From positions 203,671,949-203,735,948 of the forward strand of contig NC_081409.1 of assembly GCF_030272615.1 (NCBI RefSeq): a DNA stretch of 64,000 nt, written 5' to 3'. Below the pieces are notes generated by a model that was not told where the DNA came from, searched no databases, and was given only the letters and a program-made list of their open reading frames with translations. The position numbers were made by a program, and so were the translations under genes. Below, piece after piece: positions 1 through 12,419 of the stretch (position 1 is the stretch's first letter; each line of letters opens with the position of its first letter). The DNA is from Cryptomeria japonica (lineage: Eukaryota; Streptophyta; Pinopsida; Cupressales; Cupressaceae).

Positions 1-1981
1 CTAAATCAGATATATAAGCTCACATTTTAAATTAATAAACATTTTGATATAATTCTCATATATAAATTTTGGGTCAGAAAGGTTTCAGAAAAATGTTTTA
101 AAAATGTTTATTGTATTAGTTGTATGCATCATTTTTTTCAGTGCCTTTTTAGTTTATAAAACTACACTAAGATGTAATAAATCCAACATTCTCTCTTTAT
201 ATATCAATCTGAACAAAGGGTGGAACACTGCAAGAGTTAATCACAACCACAACCACCCTTCTGGAGACTTTGATGAAGTGCCTTCGCCAATCCTCTTTAT
301 TGACCCAGGAAACACTAGGCTGCCTCTATCAGCAAATCTCTTTGATGTAGAACTGGCAAAACACCGTACAACATTAGAGAACATAAAATGTCTCCATCCT
401 TCTTGCACAATGAGAGGAAATCTTTGCTTCAAAAGTCAACATTCTCTTTTGAGTGTGTAAAAATTCCTTCTCTAATGTTACACATGAGAGAACAACTCTC
501 CTTGAGTGTCCACATCTCATTTGAGTGTGTCAATATCCTTCCTATAGTGCTATGGAAACAGTTCCTCCTTGTTGTATAAAAGAACTTCAACCACTATAGA
601 TACATTCACTCACAAGATCTTTCAAGATGCCAAGCCCCCCCTCACTCTATTAAGGGACACAAAGGTGAAATGGTGCTTCTTAAGTGAGAAGTTAGCTTGA
701 GATGATAAAATTCCTCCATCCTCCTTTGCCTCCAACCTCTAATAGGACCCTGCTACACTTTTAACTGTTAGATGTAGCATGCAAAACATCGAAGGTCCTC
801 TTAGGTGTAGCATGGATGGCACCGAGACTACAAGCATAGGATGACATGATAAAACAAATCATTTTAAAATGTCAAACACAAATGAAATTGTACCTTAAAT
901 TATAACTTTTTTTACAATGTGACCAAATTATGCTTATAACACCTTATTTTTCATAAATATTAACATTTATCACTCCAAAACATGCAAATTTAACTTAAAT
1001 TTTTTTTAAGTGTAATAAAAAATATGCTCTATGTTTTCCTTGATGACTGCGCAAACTTTATCTGATATTGCTTCTAACAAATCCATTTGGATACTTATAC
1101 CATTTTGAAAATATATCTATCACCACCTCATGGAACTAACCTCTTTTCACGTTATCCTTGCAATAGGTGGAATGCTTTAATTAATTTTGTATTCCTTTCT
1201 TTTGAAGAGACTCCACTTCAAATTCTTCAGAATGAAATTGCACCTCATAGGGATTTTGATTCTCACTTGTGTAATCCTTGCGTGACTATGAAAAATGGTA
1301 GCAATCTATCACATCTGGTGTCGTCGATAACAAAATTTGCCGAGAATGTAAACAATATGAACAAAAGAAAAGACAACAGTTCTTTATGTTTAGTAATTTA
1401 GAACTTACTCCCAGTCACTAGCCGCATCAATTATTCTTCTTTACCAAACTTTTGTAGATAAAAACGCCAAGGTATAATCTTTGTTCATAGCATCCTGGAC
1501 ATGTTTCAACACACCAGCATTCACAACTTAAATTTAACGAGTTCTTTTTAACGACGACCAATCAACACAAGTACCTGATAAAAATTGGTTTTCCTCTTAT
1601 CAATGCTCCAATTCAAAACCAACGCCTTTATATATACTTCAATTTAGCAACAAAATAAAACTCTATATGTAGCCAATATCTATAAGCTTTGTGGGTCCTT
1701 TGCCTTCTGTCTTATGGCATGAAATAAGTGGCTTTAAAGTGCGGCTTTCTTCTATAGATTGCTTGCGCCTCCTGTCAATTCAATGCCAAAAATCCAAACC
1801 AGGCAGATGCCTATCTCTGTTTATATACCGCATCAACCAATAGTCTTACAAATTGTGAACTCCTTTTTTATCAGCAACGCTTTTCTTTTCTTCTTATACT
1901 GGTAGAATCGCCTCACCAAGAGAATCAACTTTAGTTGCGATCAAATTTTTCATTGCAGATCACGGCACATACTCATGGAGA
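1..1981. other. AT-rich sequence without a recognisable gene
   Basis: Short open frames occur (for example 104-460 and 1087-1401 on the plus strand), but none shows a domain, a signal peptide or codon structure I recognise. The part nearest 1982 may be the decayed internal region of the copia-like relic described next, because it lies on the internal side of that relic's primer binding site. I identify no gag or pol motif in it. Confidence 0.5.
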
Positions 1982-2244
1982 TGCTCTGATATCATATTGA
2001 AGATGGTAGAGCATATACATAGATTTCTAAAAGATAAAATGATAATGCACGGCAAAATGACAGAGTATATATTTATATTATTTCTTCGGGATTGTTTTTA
2101 TGTTACATTTCATTGGCTTATAAAGCCTTACTTTTTTCCCATATCAAACTAAGGTGGTTTAGTTATGTAATTTCGGTGTCCAGGTTGTGTCTGCATTATC
2201 AGTTGTCCAAATTCTTGTAGGAAAATAACTAATAACAGTCAACA
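1982..2244 (-). mobile_element. Copia-like LTR with primer binding site, relic
   Basis: Read on the minus strand, 1983-1994 gives TGATATCAGAGC, one base from the plant initiator-tRNA-Met primer binding site TGGTATCAGAGC. Immediately to its right, 1998-2244 behaves like a short LTR: on the minus strand it begins TGTTGACTGTTATTAGTT and ends in CA next to the PBS. A length of about 250 bp fits a small copia LTR. No second LTR and no recognisable pol lie to the left, so this is a truncated 5' end. Neither the target duplication nor the family could be confirmed. Confidence 0.42.
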
Positions 2245-3623
2245 CCTATTTATTCTAATTATATAAATTGACATTTGTAATTAATAATTATATTTGATTT
2301 ATGAAATTAAGGTGTAATAATTCAACGCATTGTGAGTGTGTGCTTTGATGTATTAATTTCACACTTTGTTTTATTAGTAATATAACACTTAGTTTTTAAA
2401 TAGTATTAATATTTCGATAATAATTTAATTTTTTTTTAAAGTCAAATGAAAGAAGACCAGAGTTATCACTTAAAATTTCATTTTAGATGTTATTTTATGG
2501 ATTTGAACTGTACTCTCCAAATTAAGAGCTCAATATTACTTGATTTCAACCCCATGAATAATTTGCAAGATATAAATTATATTGAAGGAACAAAAACTAT
2601 TTATACAAAACCAAAACTATAACAAATACAATGAAAAATTATGATTAAGAAGGTAGTGTATGTTAACAATCGTGTAGGACTATGACCCATTTTCTTTGGA
2701 ATCAACAAGAGTTGTATAGATTTGATTTGCTAGACAATATTGGTATTGTTTCTTAATTAGTCCTTCAAAAAGAAGATTTGTATAAATATGTACAATTATA
2801 TATTAAGATTTAGTTATGAAAATGACGACGATAAATCTTGCTTAGGGTTGCATGGATATCCATGTTACATAGATGCATAACAGGAGAGAATTTTAAGAAC
2901 ATTCATGTAATTTGAAGTTAAAAATTTCCAAAAAGAATAAAATTGATACAACTTCAATTGGAATATGAACTTATTTAGAATTTTGTGATGGGATAGATAT
3001 ATAGATATGCACGTATCCATCCCATGGCATGATTTTTGGGTTAAAATATGTTGATTTATATTGAATATATATCAAACCTTAGTAAATTATATTAGTCTAT
3101 ATAATTTCACCTTTTTATTGGGATTTATAAAATAAGATTTGGATGTCATTTGTTGATTATATGATAAAAGTAAAGGAAATGTAAAGACACGTTAATTGTA
3201 GTTTTGTTTCTTTATGATATAAGGGCTTATCAATATTAACATGTAACTTTTGCTCATATGATGATTTATTAGTATGTGCTTTTGGGAAGATACTATTGTA
3301 TTCATATCTTCTTTAGTTTTTTAATTAGATTACATGGGAAACATGGATGCCAATCTTATCACAAAGAAACAAACAAAGGCAAAACATAGACATAACAATT
3401 CAATGCAAATACAAGATACTCATAGATGGGAGTAAGACGTAGTTACAACTAAGCTACAAAGTACAAACCAAAAATGAACTTAGCGATCCAACCTAAACAA
3501 TGCTAGACCTAATGCCAATCTCACCCCCTTTGTTGTAGTATGGGATTGAAAAACAAATTTGAGAAGGCCTTTATTTTTATTATTACACTTGTTCAAAACA
3601 TGTTATTTTCTAAGTATATAGAT
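2245..3623. other. AT-rich intergenic sequence, nothing recognised
   Basis: No open frame with a recognisable domain and no repeat structure was seen. Base composition is strongly AT-rich, like the rest of the non-mobile sequence here. Confidence 0.5.
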
Positions 3624-3980
3624 TTAGGAGAAGTAAGGGTCAATATAAGTCTCATCCATGAGCAAAATAGAAACTAGGGAAAGAAAAGCTAAAATAGTCA
3701 AACATCGAATAATTGTCTCAAGACTAGGTTGAAGCAAAGTTGAAGCCAATGGAGATTGAGCAATTAGAGTAGTAGGTGGTTCAAACTCATCAATAGGAGT
3801 CAGAGTAAGAGTGGGACTCGCTAGAGTTGCACCAATCGCATCCATGTCAGAAATAAGAATAGAAGACATAGCTTCTTGAGAAGACTTGTCATTTTGAGAG
3901 GAACTATCAACCAAAGAGTCTTAACTATGAATAGTTAAATGATCTTCATATTTATTTCCCTGTGTTGTTGTGCGCCCTTG
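3624..3980 (-). pseudogene. DUF4283/zinc-knuckle pseudogene, C-terminal part (split by the chromovirus)
   Basis: This minus-strand frame continues the pseudogene at 22680-23145 once the chromovirus and one copy of its CCTTG duplication are removed. The frame leaving the zinc-knuckle remnant (HDCPLSTQG) runs on to 3976-3980 and through an in-frame stop near 3918 into a Ser-, Thr- and acid-rich tail (VDSSSQNDKSSQEAM at the start). Such low-complexity tails are usual after the CCHC knuckle in plant DUF4283 proteins and LINE ORF1s. The frame ends at a stop at 3624. No catalytic domain is visible. It is either an old LINE ORF1 or a domesticated relative; I cannot tell which. Confidence 0.55.
3976..3980. 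repeat. Target site duplication CCTTG, left copy
   Basis: The five bases before the TGTAATAACC end of the left LTR are CCTTG, and the same five follow the GTTATGACA end of the right LTR at 22680-22684. A perfect 5-bp duplication shows that the 3981-22679 element is one insertion with both outer ends intact. Confidence 0.9.
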
Positions 3981-4057
3981 TGTAATAACCCACTAAATTT
4001 TCACCCCTTTTTTTCTTTTTCTTTCATTTGTGTTAGATTCAATCGCATACTCTAGGC

Positions 4058-4213
4058 ATCTATCCATTTGGATTAGGCATTCATCCATCCGGGATGAGCA
4101 TCTAACCATACAGGTTAGGCATCTGTCCATACGGGACAAGAGGTTTCATCTATCCAATACGGGATAGGCATCTACCCATACGGGGTAGGCATTTATCCAA
4201 CTTGGGATAGGAG
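4058..4213 (-). repeat. Array of seven short self-complementary units near the U5 end of the LTR
   Basis: Successive units of about 25 bp each form a small inverted repeat with different arms: ATCC/GGAT, CATCC/GGATG, CTAACC/GGTTAG, TGTCC/GGACA, TATCC/GGATA, CTACCC/GGGTAG and TATCC/GGATA. They enclose a loop close to ATACG and are joined by linkers containing GGCAT. The array lies about 80-230 bp from the PBS-side end of the LTR, so it would be in the RNA leader of a transcript from the 5' copy. The function is unknown. Confidence 0.8.
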
Positions 4214-4518
4214 GTGCTCTGGCCAAAGACTTAGACTCATCCGGCCATTTGGGTCTTGAGTCACTCACTAAGTACTACACCTCTAATAGGAGTGCATTGA
4301 GGTCGCCGTCCTTAGGAGAAATCAAAATAACACAATGTAAGCTTGAATTTCGCCTCAGAATTTGGCTTAAAGCCTTGGGAAGTCAAGCGAATCCATATGG
4401 GATCCCTTCCGAGTATGCATTGAATTAATTTTTCCTTTATTTTCCTTATCTTTCAATTAGGAGGCTTTGAAATCCATCTATTATACCAAATCCTAGACCC
4501 CATCCCGAACGCCCGAGT

Positions 4519-4700
4519 ACTAGGGACAACTTCGTCCCTAGACTGCCTACATACCCGTTTCGGCACAGGATCAAGGCGTAAAGTATGTAGTTCTATTTTC
4601 TAATCTATGGTTTAATGTAAATTGTTTGGTGGGTACACAACCCTTTCTAGGGTCAATGTCCCAGACAGTTTCTCTGCGGTTGCTACCCACGATGGTAGCA
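4519..4700 (-). repeat. Further hairpin-forming motifs in the LTR
   Basis: Downstream of the array the LTR holds more perfect short hairpins: CTAGGGAC/GTCCCTAG around AACTTC, ACCCT/AGGGT around TTCT, and GCTACC/GGTAGC around CACGAT. They recur in the right-hand LTR and, with changes, in the solo LTR at 29831-33654. Together with the array they make this part of the LTR unusually rich in potential secondary structure. Confidence 0.55.
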
Positions 4701-5934
4701 CTTAAACAAAGGCTCAAGATGGCCTATTGCTTGTGGCCTAAAACAATTAGATCCTAATACCTATCATAAGCGTCACCCTTGACTCAATTGTCAATCGTCA
4801 ACAACTCTTCGAGATTAAGTCAAATTTATAAAAGCATTTCACTCAATCAACCCTAAAGGGGTTTACTATGGTTTAACTAGCGGATGTAAAATCATTTAAG
4901 GATTATCTTATTAGATTATCGATCCAAGGTGGATTACCTGCCCCTTGGATTTTAACTTCCAAGTGTCCCTTATTACTCCTCGACGATTTATAGGGATGAT
5001 GCCACCGACGTCGTTGATGCAGCTTTATTAGGCGTTAAGTGCAATAGTTCAACACGACAACATTACTCGTAAGTGTGACCCAGAGGCACCATAAATAACG
5101 AACGTTGCTAGGTTTTTGTTTTCCAATTCCCTTTGTTAAGTTTTCTAACTAAGAGGTCTAACTCTTATATTCAAATGAAATTAACCCTATTCTAATGTAG
5201 ATATGATGAAAAACAATATTGAGAATCAAGCCACAAAATAAACTCTACGTACAAAGAAAAAAAAAGTCTCTTGAACTAGAATAAATGAGAAATCTACCAT
5301 CTAACATCATGAATTATGCAACTACCATGGATAAGTGAGGTGGTGTAACTTATATAGAGATAACAAGAAAAGAATAAAAGCACCCCCAATGGCATTAACT
5401 TCATCTTATTCTAAATTTACCTGTTTTGTTTTTCTTAAAAAAACATTGATACTTAGAAAGGGAAAGAAAGATTTCTTTAGTCAGCTTGATCAAATCAAAA
5501 CTCGAGAATTAAATGAATCATGTAATTAAAAGGGTCTACTTAGAGGAACTTTACGTTAAAATTATTGTGAATGAATTCCAATTAAATATTCCTACTTAAG
5601 TTTTCCAAATCACTTTGACAAACAAAATTTCTCCATTTATCTAATTTTAATGTTGACTCAATTTTAGGGACCAATTCCTTTCTCCCCCTTTTAGAATTTA
5701 CCATTGATAATAAAACTTGGTTTTTTTTCTCAAATAATTGTAAACATTTTTTATTTTTATTTATTTTTATATGTATATTTTATATTATATAAAACCCTCA
5801 AGTCATTAACACCATTATTATTTTATTTATTTATTATATCTCCCTTTTTTTCCATTTATTATGTTTATATAAATGCAAAAATGTAAATTAAGAAAAAAAA
5901 GTAATTTGATACGAACATAATTTAAAATATGGCT

Positions 5935-6105
5935 TTTATTGCCAAGCGGGGAGTGGGGCCACGGGTCCCATCACCACTGTGGACCTGCAGGTGCAGGGCC
6001 GCAATGGTGAGGGTATAGCCATGAGCCCCTCCACTCCCTTTGCGGCCACTGCCATAGCAGTGACCGCAAGGGTATTTGAGAGTACCACTCCCCAGCGGAT
6101 ATATT
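5935..6105 (-). repeat. GC-rich double-hairpin island in the LTR
   Basis: Within AT-rich LTR sequence this 170-bp island is GC-rich and folds back on itself. An outer stem pairs GGGTCCCATCACCACTGTGG with the stretch around 6000-6020, closing on CCTGCA/TGCAGG. A second hairpin, GCGG-CACTGC/GCAGTG-CCGC around CATA, lies at about 6041-6070. The equivalent place in the other two LTR copies folds likewise. It adjoins the (AT)n tract. A promoter or leader role is conceivable but not shown. Confidence 0.65.
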
Positions 6106-6220
6106 AACTCCAACCCCCCGCCCCCCTCCCAATTCGTTTGCCTAATTAATTTATTTTATATATAATTTTTTTTTGAAAACTACTTTATTTTATTTTTCCT
6201 ATCGTATAAATTTAATATTG

Positions 6221-6330
<110 letters not shown>

Positions 6331-6639
6331 GGTTTTATTCCAGTTTTATTAACAATTTAAGAGGGGTATATAAAAATGTTATGATAAAAATAAAAATAAG
6401 AATCTACTCACAAGTATGAAAGATAATAGAGAAAATTGTTTCAGATGTTTTCAAGGGAGCACAAAGAAAGATACATTATGCTTGAAATTGAGGCAAGCAA
6501 ATACAACAGAGAGGAGATTTTATAAAATTTCTCTCATGACAGCCATGTGCATTTATAGAGAGGAATGAATTAATTAAAGGTTTTAAGAAGATCAAATTAA
6601 TATTAAGAGGGGGAAAAATGGATTTACTCTCAGGATTTA

Positions 6640-7205
6640 AATAAGTTTTGGTACACATGAATAGATTTAAAATCGAAGGAGGAGATTTTCATTTGAACGA
6701 TTTTCACATGAAGAAAACAAGATTCTTATAGTAAGTTTTCATTCACAGGAAAACATGAGAAATTAATTTATTTATGTTTATTCACTGTAAGATTTACTCA
6801 CAGGAAAGAAAAGAATAAAACAAGAAAACAAGATTTGAAATTAATCTTTATTCCCAATAGGTTTCATTCATAGGAAAACAAGATTTCATACATGAGAAAT
6901 TTATTTATTTATTCTTATTCACAGCAAGATTTACTCACGGGAAAAAAGATTGAAATTAATCTTTATTCCCAATAAGTTTCATTCACAAGAAAACAAGATT
7001 TCATACATGAAAAATTAATTTATTCACAACAAGATTTACTCACACGAAAGAAGAGAATAAACAAGAAAACAAGATTGAAATTAATCTTTATTCTCAATAA
7101 GTTTCATTCACAGGAAAACAAGATTTCATACATAAGAAATTAATTTATTCATAGCAAGATTTATTCACAAGAAATAAGAGAATAAAACAAGAAAACTAGA
7201 TTCAA
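6640..7205 (-). repeat. Tandem imperfect repeats of about 130 bp in the LTR
   Basis: Units repeat the phrases ATTCACAGGAAAACAAGATT, ATGAGAAATTAATTTATT and CAAGATTTACTCACAGGAAAG in the same order. There are about four units here and a similar set at 21420-22095 in the right LTR. Unit number and spacing differ slightly between the two LTRs. Confidence 0.75.
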
Positions 7206-7783
7206 TTAAAAGAGGAGAACCTGGATACTTGAATCTTGATGTAGAATCCCCTCGGAATTCTTCAACTAGCCTCCCTTGATCCTTCCTTGCAACTTTTTTT
7301 GAATTTCTTCAAAAACAACTACTTAACAATCCTACAATGAAATGTGACTACCAGAAAAAAAAGCTACTACTTGAGAAAACTTTTCTTCAAAAAAATAATT
7401 AACTCCCTCTTTTTGAAAATTGCATACAATATATAAGAAAAACTCCTTAACTCCACTATCTAGAGAAATTAATTGAAAATGAGATTCTTTTTCCAATATT
7501 GGATCTATGCAAAATTGATTAATATCCTAGTGGGGGGAGTTACATGCAAGGGAATTAAAGAATGAAGATTCCTCTAGAAGCTTCTAATTTCTCCTATAGC
7601 ATGTGCCATAATTGGAAATGGGAAAAATAAATAATGCCTATTTAAATTATATTCTCCAAGTGTGTATGTGGGTCCATTATTTAACCTTATATAATATTTA
7701 TTCACCCATATTCAATAGCTCAACCACAAAAAGATATAATAGTAATTGTATCAATTCAAAAGTGATAAGGGAGGGTTATGACA

Positions 7784-7799
7784 TCCTCCCCCCCTTAAA
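7784..7799 (-). other. Polypurine tract of the chromovirus
   Basis: On the minus strand the bases just before the 3' LTR are TTTAAGGGGGGGAGGA, followed at once by TGTCATAACC. This is the expected primer for plus-strand DNA synthesis and it fixes the LTR boundary at 7783. Confidence 0.9.
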
Positions 7800-7862
7800 T
7801 TGTGTATCATTCCGATGCACTTATTGAATGTATCCAAAAAGAGTCTATAGTTCATAATTAGT

Positions 7863-9720
7863 TTAAAACAAAAAAGGAAACAACTGTTGCATTTCCCTAG
7901 TATCTTCCCATATGACATTCTTTTCATCATACTGATTCCATTGTACTTTGCATTGATCAACCTCTCTGTTGCGCAATTGGCACTGGCGCCTCTCCAAGAT
8001 TCTGAATGGCTTTATCATTATTCCCCCCATTTCCTAGACCTGTAAAGCATCCCAATTCAAGATATGTTTCTCATCAGGTACATACTTTTTAAGAAGAGAT
8101 ACATGGAAGACATCATGGATTCGGCTCAACTGGGGAGGTAAGGCCAACCGGTATGCAACTGGATTAATCCTTTCCAATATCTCAAAAGGCCCAACATAAC
8201 GAGGTGCAAGCTTAGTCTTTCTCCCAAACCTTATGGAACTCTTGTGTGGCCTAACCCTTAGGAAGACTTTCTCTCCCACCTCAAACTCCCTTGGTGTCCT
8301 GTTCTTGTCTGCATAACTTTTCTGCCTATCTGAGGCTTGCCTAATTTCCTTAGTTTTCCTTTCCATTGCTTTCAACATATCTGGTCCAACAATTACTCTA
8401 TCTTCAAGACTGTACCAACTCAAAGGTGTTCGACATGGCCTACCATACAATGCTTCAAAAGGTGTCATTCCCAAAGATGTTTGATATGTATTATTGTAAG
8501 AAAACTCTACCAGAGGTAGGTAATCTTCCCATTTCTTTTGTTGGTCCATGCAGTACATGTGAAGTAGGTCTTCCAAAATCTGATTTGTCCTCTCTATTTG
8601 ACCGTCAGTTTCAGGATGGTATGCAGTACTAAAATTTAATTGAGTTCCCAGAGCTGATTGAAGAGTTGTCCAAAACCTTGAAGTAAATCTAGCATCTCTA
8701 TCTGATATGATTTTCTCTGGCATTCCATGCAACCTAAATATTTCCTTAACAAAGCGCCTTGCTAAGGTAGGTGCATCATTTGTCAGATTCCCTGGTATAA
8801 AGTGTGCCACCTTAGTGAGTTTGTCAATTACCACCATTATTGTATCATGCCTAGAAGGTGACATGGGAAACCCTTGCACAAAATCCATGCTAATAACTTG
8901 CCACTTGTGTTGAGGTACATCATGTAATTGTAATAATCTAGCTGGATGTCTATGCTCTGCCTTTACCCTTTGACACTCCAAACATTTAGCCACATACTTA
9001 ACTATGTCATTCTTCATCCCTTGCCAAAAGTATAGCTTCTTTAGATCTGCATAAAGTTTGTTAACCCCCGGGTGCCCTGAGTAAGGGGTATTATGAGCCT
9101 TCGATAAGACTACCTTCCTTAAGTCCCCTGAACTAGGAACATAGATTCTATTATTGTATCTGAGCAACCCATCTTCATCTAATGTATACCATTCAACCTT
9201 AGGATCTGTTGGATTGTATTCTAAAGTCAATTTGACTTGCTCATACCATGGGTCATGTCCCTGCTCATCTATTATTTGCCTTTTGAAAGTAGTTTTGAAT
9301 GTTGCTATAGTCATCAAGTGTCTCCTCCTACTTAAAGCATCTGCCACCATATTTTCCTTCCCCTTAATATATTCAATTTCAAAATCATATTCACTTAGAA
9401 ACTCTAACCACCTTCTTTGTCTAACATTTAAGTGGGGTTGGGTAAAGATGTACTTTAGTCCTTGGTTATCTGACTTTAACTCAAAGGGCTTCCCTAGTAA
9501 GAAGTGTCTCCATTTTTGTAGGGCATGCACAATCGCTGCTAACTCTAAGTCATGGGGTGCATAATTAACTTCATGAGTCTTCAACTTCCTGGATTCGTAA
9601 GCTACTACCCCTTCATCTTGGATAAGTACTCCTCCTAAACCTTCAATAGAAGTGTCAGTTACGACTGTGAAGTGTCCATTCGGATTTGGTACTTTTTAAA
9701 TGGGTGCTGAAGTTAGTTTT
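7863..9720 (-). pseudogene. Chromovirus pol: RNase H, integrase and chromodomain
   Basis: The RNase H core (TDTSIEGLGGVLIQDE, then NYAPHDLELAAI and KSDNQGL) lies at about 9660-9460. Integrase follows in a frame opening at 9584: an HHCC zinc-binding region (HPGVNK to CLECQR), then the DDE catalytic residues in MDFVQG, SDRDARF and DGQIERTN, and a GPFEIL-type C-terminal region. A TAG at 8034-8036 interrupts the frame; past it the same frame encodes a chromodomain-like end (ILERRQ, KVQWNQYDEK, VIWED) stopping at 7863. Such chromodomains direct integration of chromoviruses to modified histones. The RNase H frame differs from the RT frame, so at least one frameshift lies between them. Confidence 0.9.
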
Positions 9721-10645
9721 CCCTTCAAAATTTGAAATGCCTTATCACTTTGATCTGTCCACACAACTTTTTACCCTTCCTCTGCAATGAGGTGATGGGG
9801 TTTGTTATCTTAGAGAATCCTTCCACAAACCTTCTATAATACCTTGCTAGCCCCATAAAGCTTCTTACCTCTGAAACGTTTTTAGGGATCGGCCATTCTA
9901 CTATTGCCTTTATCTTATCTGGATCAACTGCTATTCCTTCCTTTGATATTATCTGCGCAAGGTAGTGAATTTTTCCTCGTAGAAGGCACATTTTGACAGT
10001 TTCCCATATAACTTATGTTCCCTCAACCTTTGCAAAACCATTTGTAGGTGTACTAAATGTTCCTTCTCGTTCCTAGAGTAAATCAAGATGTCATCCAGAA
10101 ATACCAAAACAAATTTGTCCAAGTAGTCATGGAGTACACTATTAATTAGGTTCATAAATGCAGCTGGGGCATTGGTTTCACCAAAAGGTACTACTGTGAA
10201 TTCATAATGCCCATATCTAGTCTTGAAAGTTGTCTTCAGAATGTCCTCTTTAATTCTGAGTTGATGATATCCTGATCGGAGGTCTATCTTCGAGAAAACT
10301 GCAGCTCCTTTCATTTGGTCAAAAAGATCCTCTATTCGAGGTAAGGGATACCTATTCTTTATTGTGACCTTGTTCAACATCCTATAGTCGATGCATAGTC
10401 TTAAGGTTCCATCCTTCTTCTTAACGAATAAGACTGGTGCTCCCCATGGTGATACACTTGGCCTTATTAATCCCTTAGCTAAGAGTTCCTCTACTTGCAT
10501 TTTGAGTTCTTGTAATGCAGTTGTGTTCATTCGGTAAGGTGCCCTTGATACCGGTTCAGCTCCCGATAGTAAGTCGATAGAAAAGTCAAACTTCCTTTTA
10601 GGAGGTAAGCCTGGTAATTCTTCTAGAAATACATCCTTGAATTCT
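9720..10645 (-). pseudogene. Chromovirus pol: reverse transcriptase
   Basis: The frame before the stop at 10645 leads into EFKDVF and RAPYRM. RT motifs follow in order: [52 protein letters not shown] (usually FGLTNAPA) and [10 protein letters not shown] with the catalytic aspartates. The thumb continues as ISKEGIAVDPDKI and FMGLARYYRRF, but in another frame, so a frameshift lies near 9950-9990. It copied element RNA into DNA; the broken frame makes it inactive now. Confidence 0.92.
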
Positions 10646-11548
10646 CATAAGAAAGGGGTATTTTCAAAGGTTGGGGTATTTTCCTCTTCTCCTTCATCAA
10701 TCCCAACCATATAGATTAGGCCTCCTCTTCTTCTTTCCTTCTTTAATTGCATTGCTGATATGGTTTCTATGTTAATGGGGTTAAACTTCCATTGGATTTT
10801 GACCCTTTTCCCCCCATCATCCAAACATTCAACAACTTTGTTATAGCAATCTACATTAGCTTGATGGTCTGTTAACCAACTCATTCCAATAATTACATCA
10901 TATAACCCTAAGGGTGCCACATAGAGATCTACCCTTGTTTCAAACTCAGGAAATTGTGCCCTTGCCCTCGGCAAACACTTAGTTACTTCCCTAGTTGCCT
11001 TATCCCCATATTGAACCGTCCATGATGACTCGATTTGATTAACTTTTAATGCATATTTTCTTACTAATTCAAGTGAGATGAAACATTCAAATGACCAAGT
11101 GTCAATTAGAATTGAAATTGGTTGTTCAAATAGTGTACCTCTAGTTTCCACGAGAACATTTTGGAATCTTGCTCTTCGGTTCCTAACTGCTGCATGAATC
11201 CTTTGTTGAGGCCCTTGTTGTGGTTGATTGGCCCTAATATGACCTTGCATCCTAGGACATTCTGTAGCAAAATGGTTTCCCCCACACATAAAACATCCAC
11301 CTGGAGGACCCCTCCTGCCTTGATTCCTAGGGGGATCATTCCTTGTTTCATTGGCCCTGGGTGGATAAGTTATCTTGTTGTGCTAGTCATTCCTATCATA
11401 ATTGCCCCTGTTATTATTATTATTTCCATTCCTCTGATATTGATTAGGGGGTGGCCTTCTTTCGGAAGAATTATTCCTTTGACTTTTGTTGAAGTTAGTG
11501 TTCCCCTTGAATTCCTGCTTCCTTTTAAATGAGTGGTTCCCATTATAG
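10645..11548 (-). pseudogene. Chromovirus gag C-terminus (CCHC knuckle) and aspartic protease
   Basis: On the minus strand a basic, Asn-rich linker leads to a CCHC zinc knuckle, CFMCGGNHFATEC (about 11298-11260), which binds element RNA. The protease follows: LIDTWSFECF stands where retropepsins have LIDTGAS, then YVAPLGLYDVIIGMSWL. The G to W change in the DTG triad would abolish catalysis. Stops at 11551, about 11383 (both TAG) and 10645 (TGA) break the frame shared with gag and RT. Confidence 0.85.
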
Positions 11549-11550
11549 TT

Positions 11551-12419
11551 CTACCTTGTTGTTGTTAGGGCTTGAATCTTTCTCTCCTGCCTTAGGGACT
11601 TTTCAAGTACTTCGTTCATGTTTTTGGGTCCATGCATGTCAACCTCTGCCCCTATGTTGGTATTTAGTCCCAAAATGAACTTCCTCGTTTGACATTCTTC
11701 ATCTTTCTGGTACATAGGTACATACTTAAGCAATTTGGCGAACTTATCCCAATATTGTTGGACTAATAGGGGCCCTTGTCGTAGATTATGGAACTTTGTC
11801 ACCTTCTCATCAAAGAACAATTGTGGTAGCCACCTTTTACGGAAATGGTGAACAAATTGATCCCATGTGATCGTATCCATGCTATACCCATTTTGCTCCT
11901 TTGTGTTGGTCCACCAACTAGCTGCCTCCCCTGTGAGTTGATACGAACCCCATAAGGCCTTGGTTGTTTCGCTAAAATCCCTTAGTTCAAAATACTTTTC
12001 CATTTCATTTAACCAATTTTCAGCTCCTTCACCAATTTGCTTCCCATCGAACTTAGGGGGGTGATTTTCTTCAAATCCTTAGAGAGTTCCAACATGTTAT
12101 TTTCTTTTCTATTGTCCATCACATTCCCTTGATTGCTACTAGGGTTCCCATTTTCAATTCCACTTCGATTTTCAATGTCATTTTGCCTTGCCCTAAGGTC
12201 CTGCATTGATTGCTCCAAGAAGTTGATCTTATCCCTTTGTTCGGTTAGCAGGTTGATTATAGCCTCAACCCCATCTTCGTTATTCCCTTGGTTTTGTTGA
12301 TTCCCTTAATGGTTTTCCTCATGGTTTTCTTCATGGTTAGCTTCCCTTTGTCTCCTAGTGGTAGCATGTCTTCCATTTCCCCTTCCTCTTCCTCTTCCTC
12401 TTCCCCTTCCTCTAGCCAT
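11551..12419 (-). pseudogene. Chromovirus gag
   Basis: The likely start is the ATG complementary to 12417-12419. It opens MARGRGRGRGRGRGNGRH, an Arg-Gly repeat, then an acidic HEENHEENH stretch and a stop near 12306. The frame resumes to about 12010, where a frameshift joins it to the capsid core (EKYFELRDFSETTKA, WWTN, HHFRKRWLPQ, KFILGLN), a retrotransposon gag domain ending at a TAG at 11551. The leader between LTR and start is about 130 bp. The capsid part is well preserved apart from the frameshift. Confidence 0.85.

Noticed and set aside
4058-4213. Possible CRISPR-like or satellite array
   Set aside because: The units are not constant repeats with unique spacers; the constant part is the loop and linker and the variable part is self-paired. 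It lies inside an LTR and occurs at the same place in three copies.
5922-6113. Gly-rich minus-strand frame
   Set aside because: It coincides with the hairpin island of the LTR and is not kept in the other copies.
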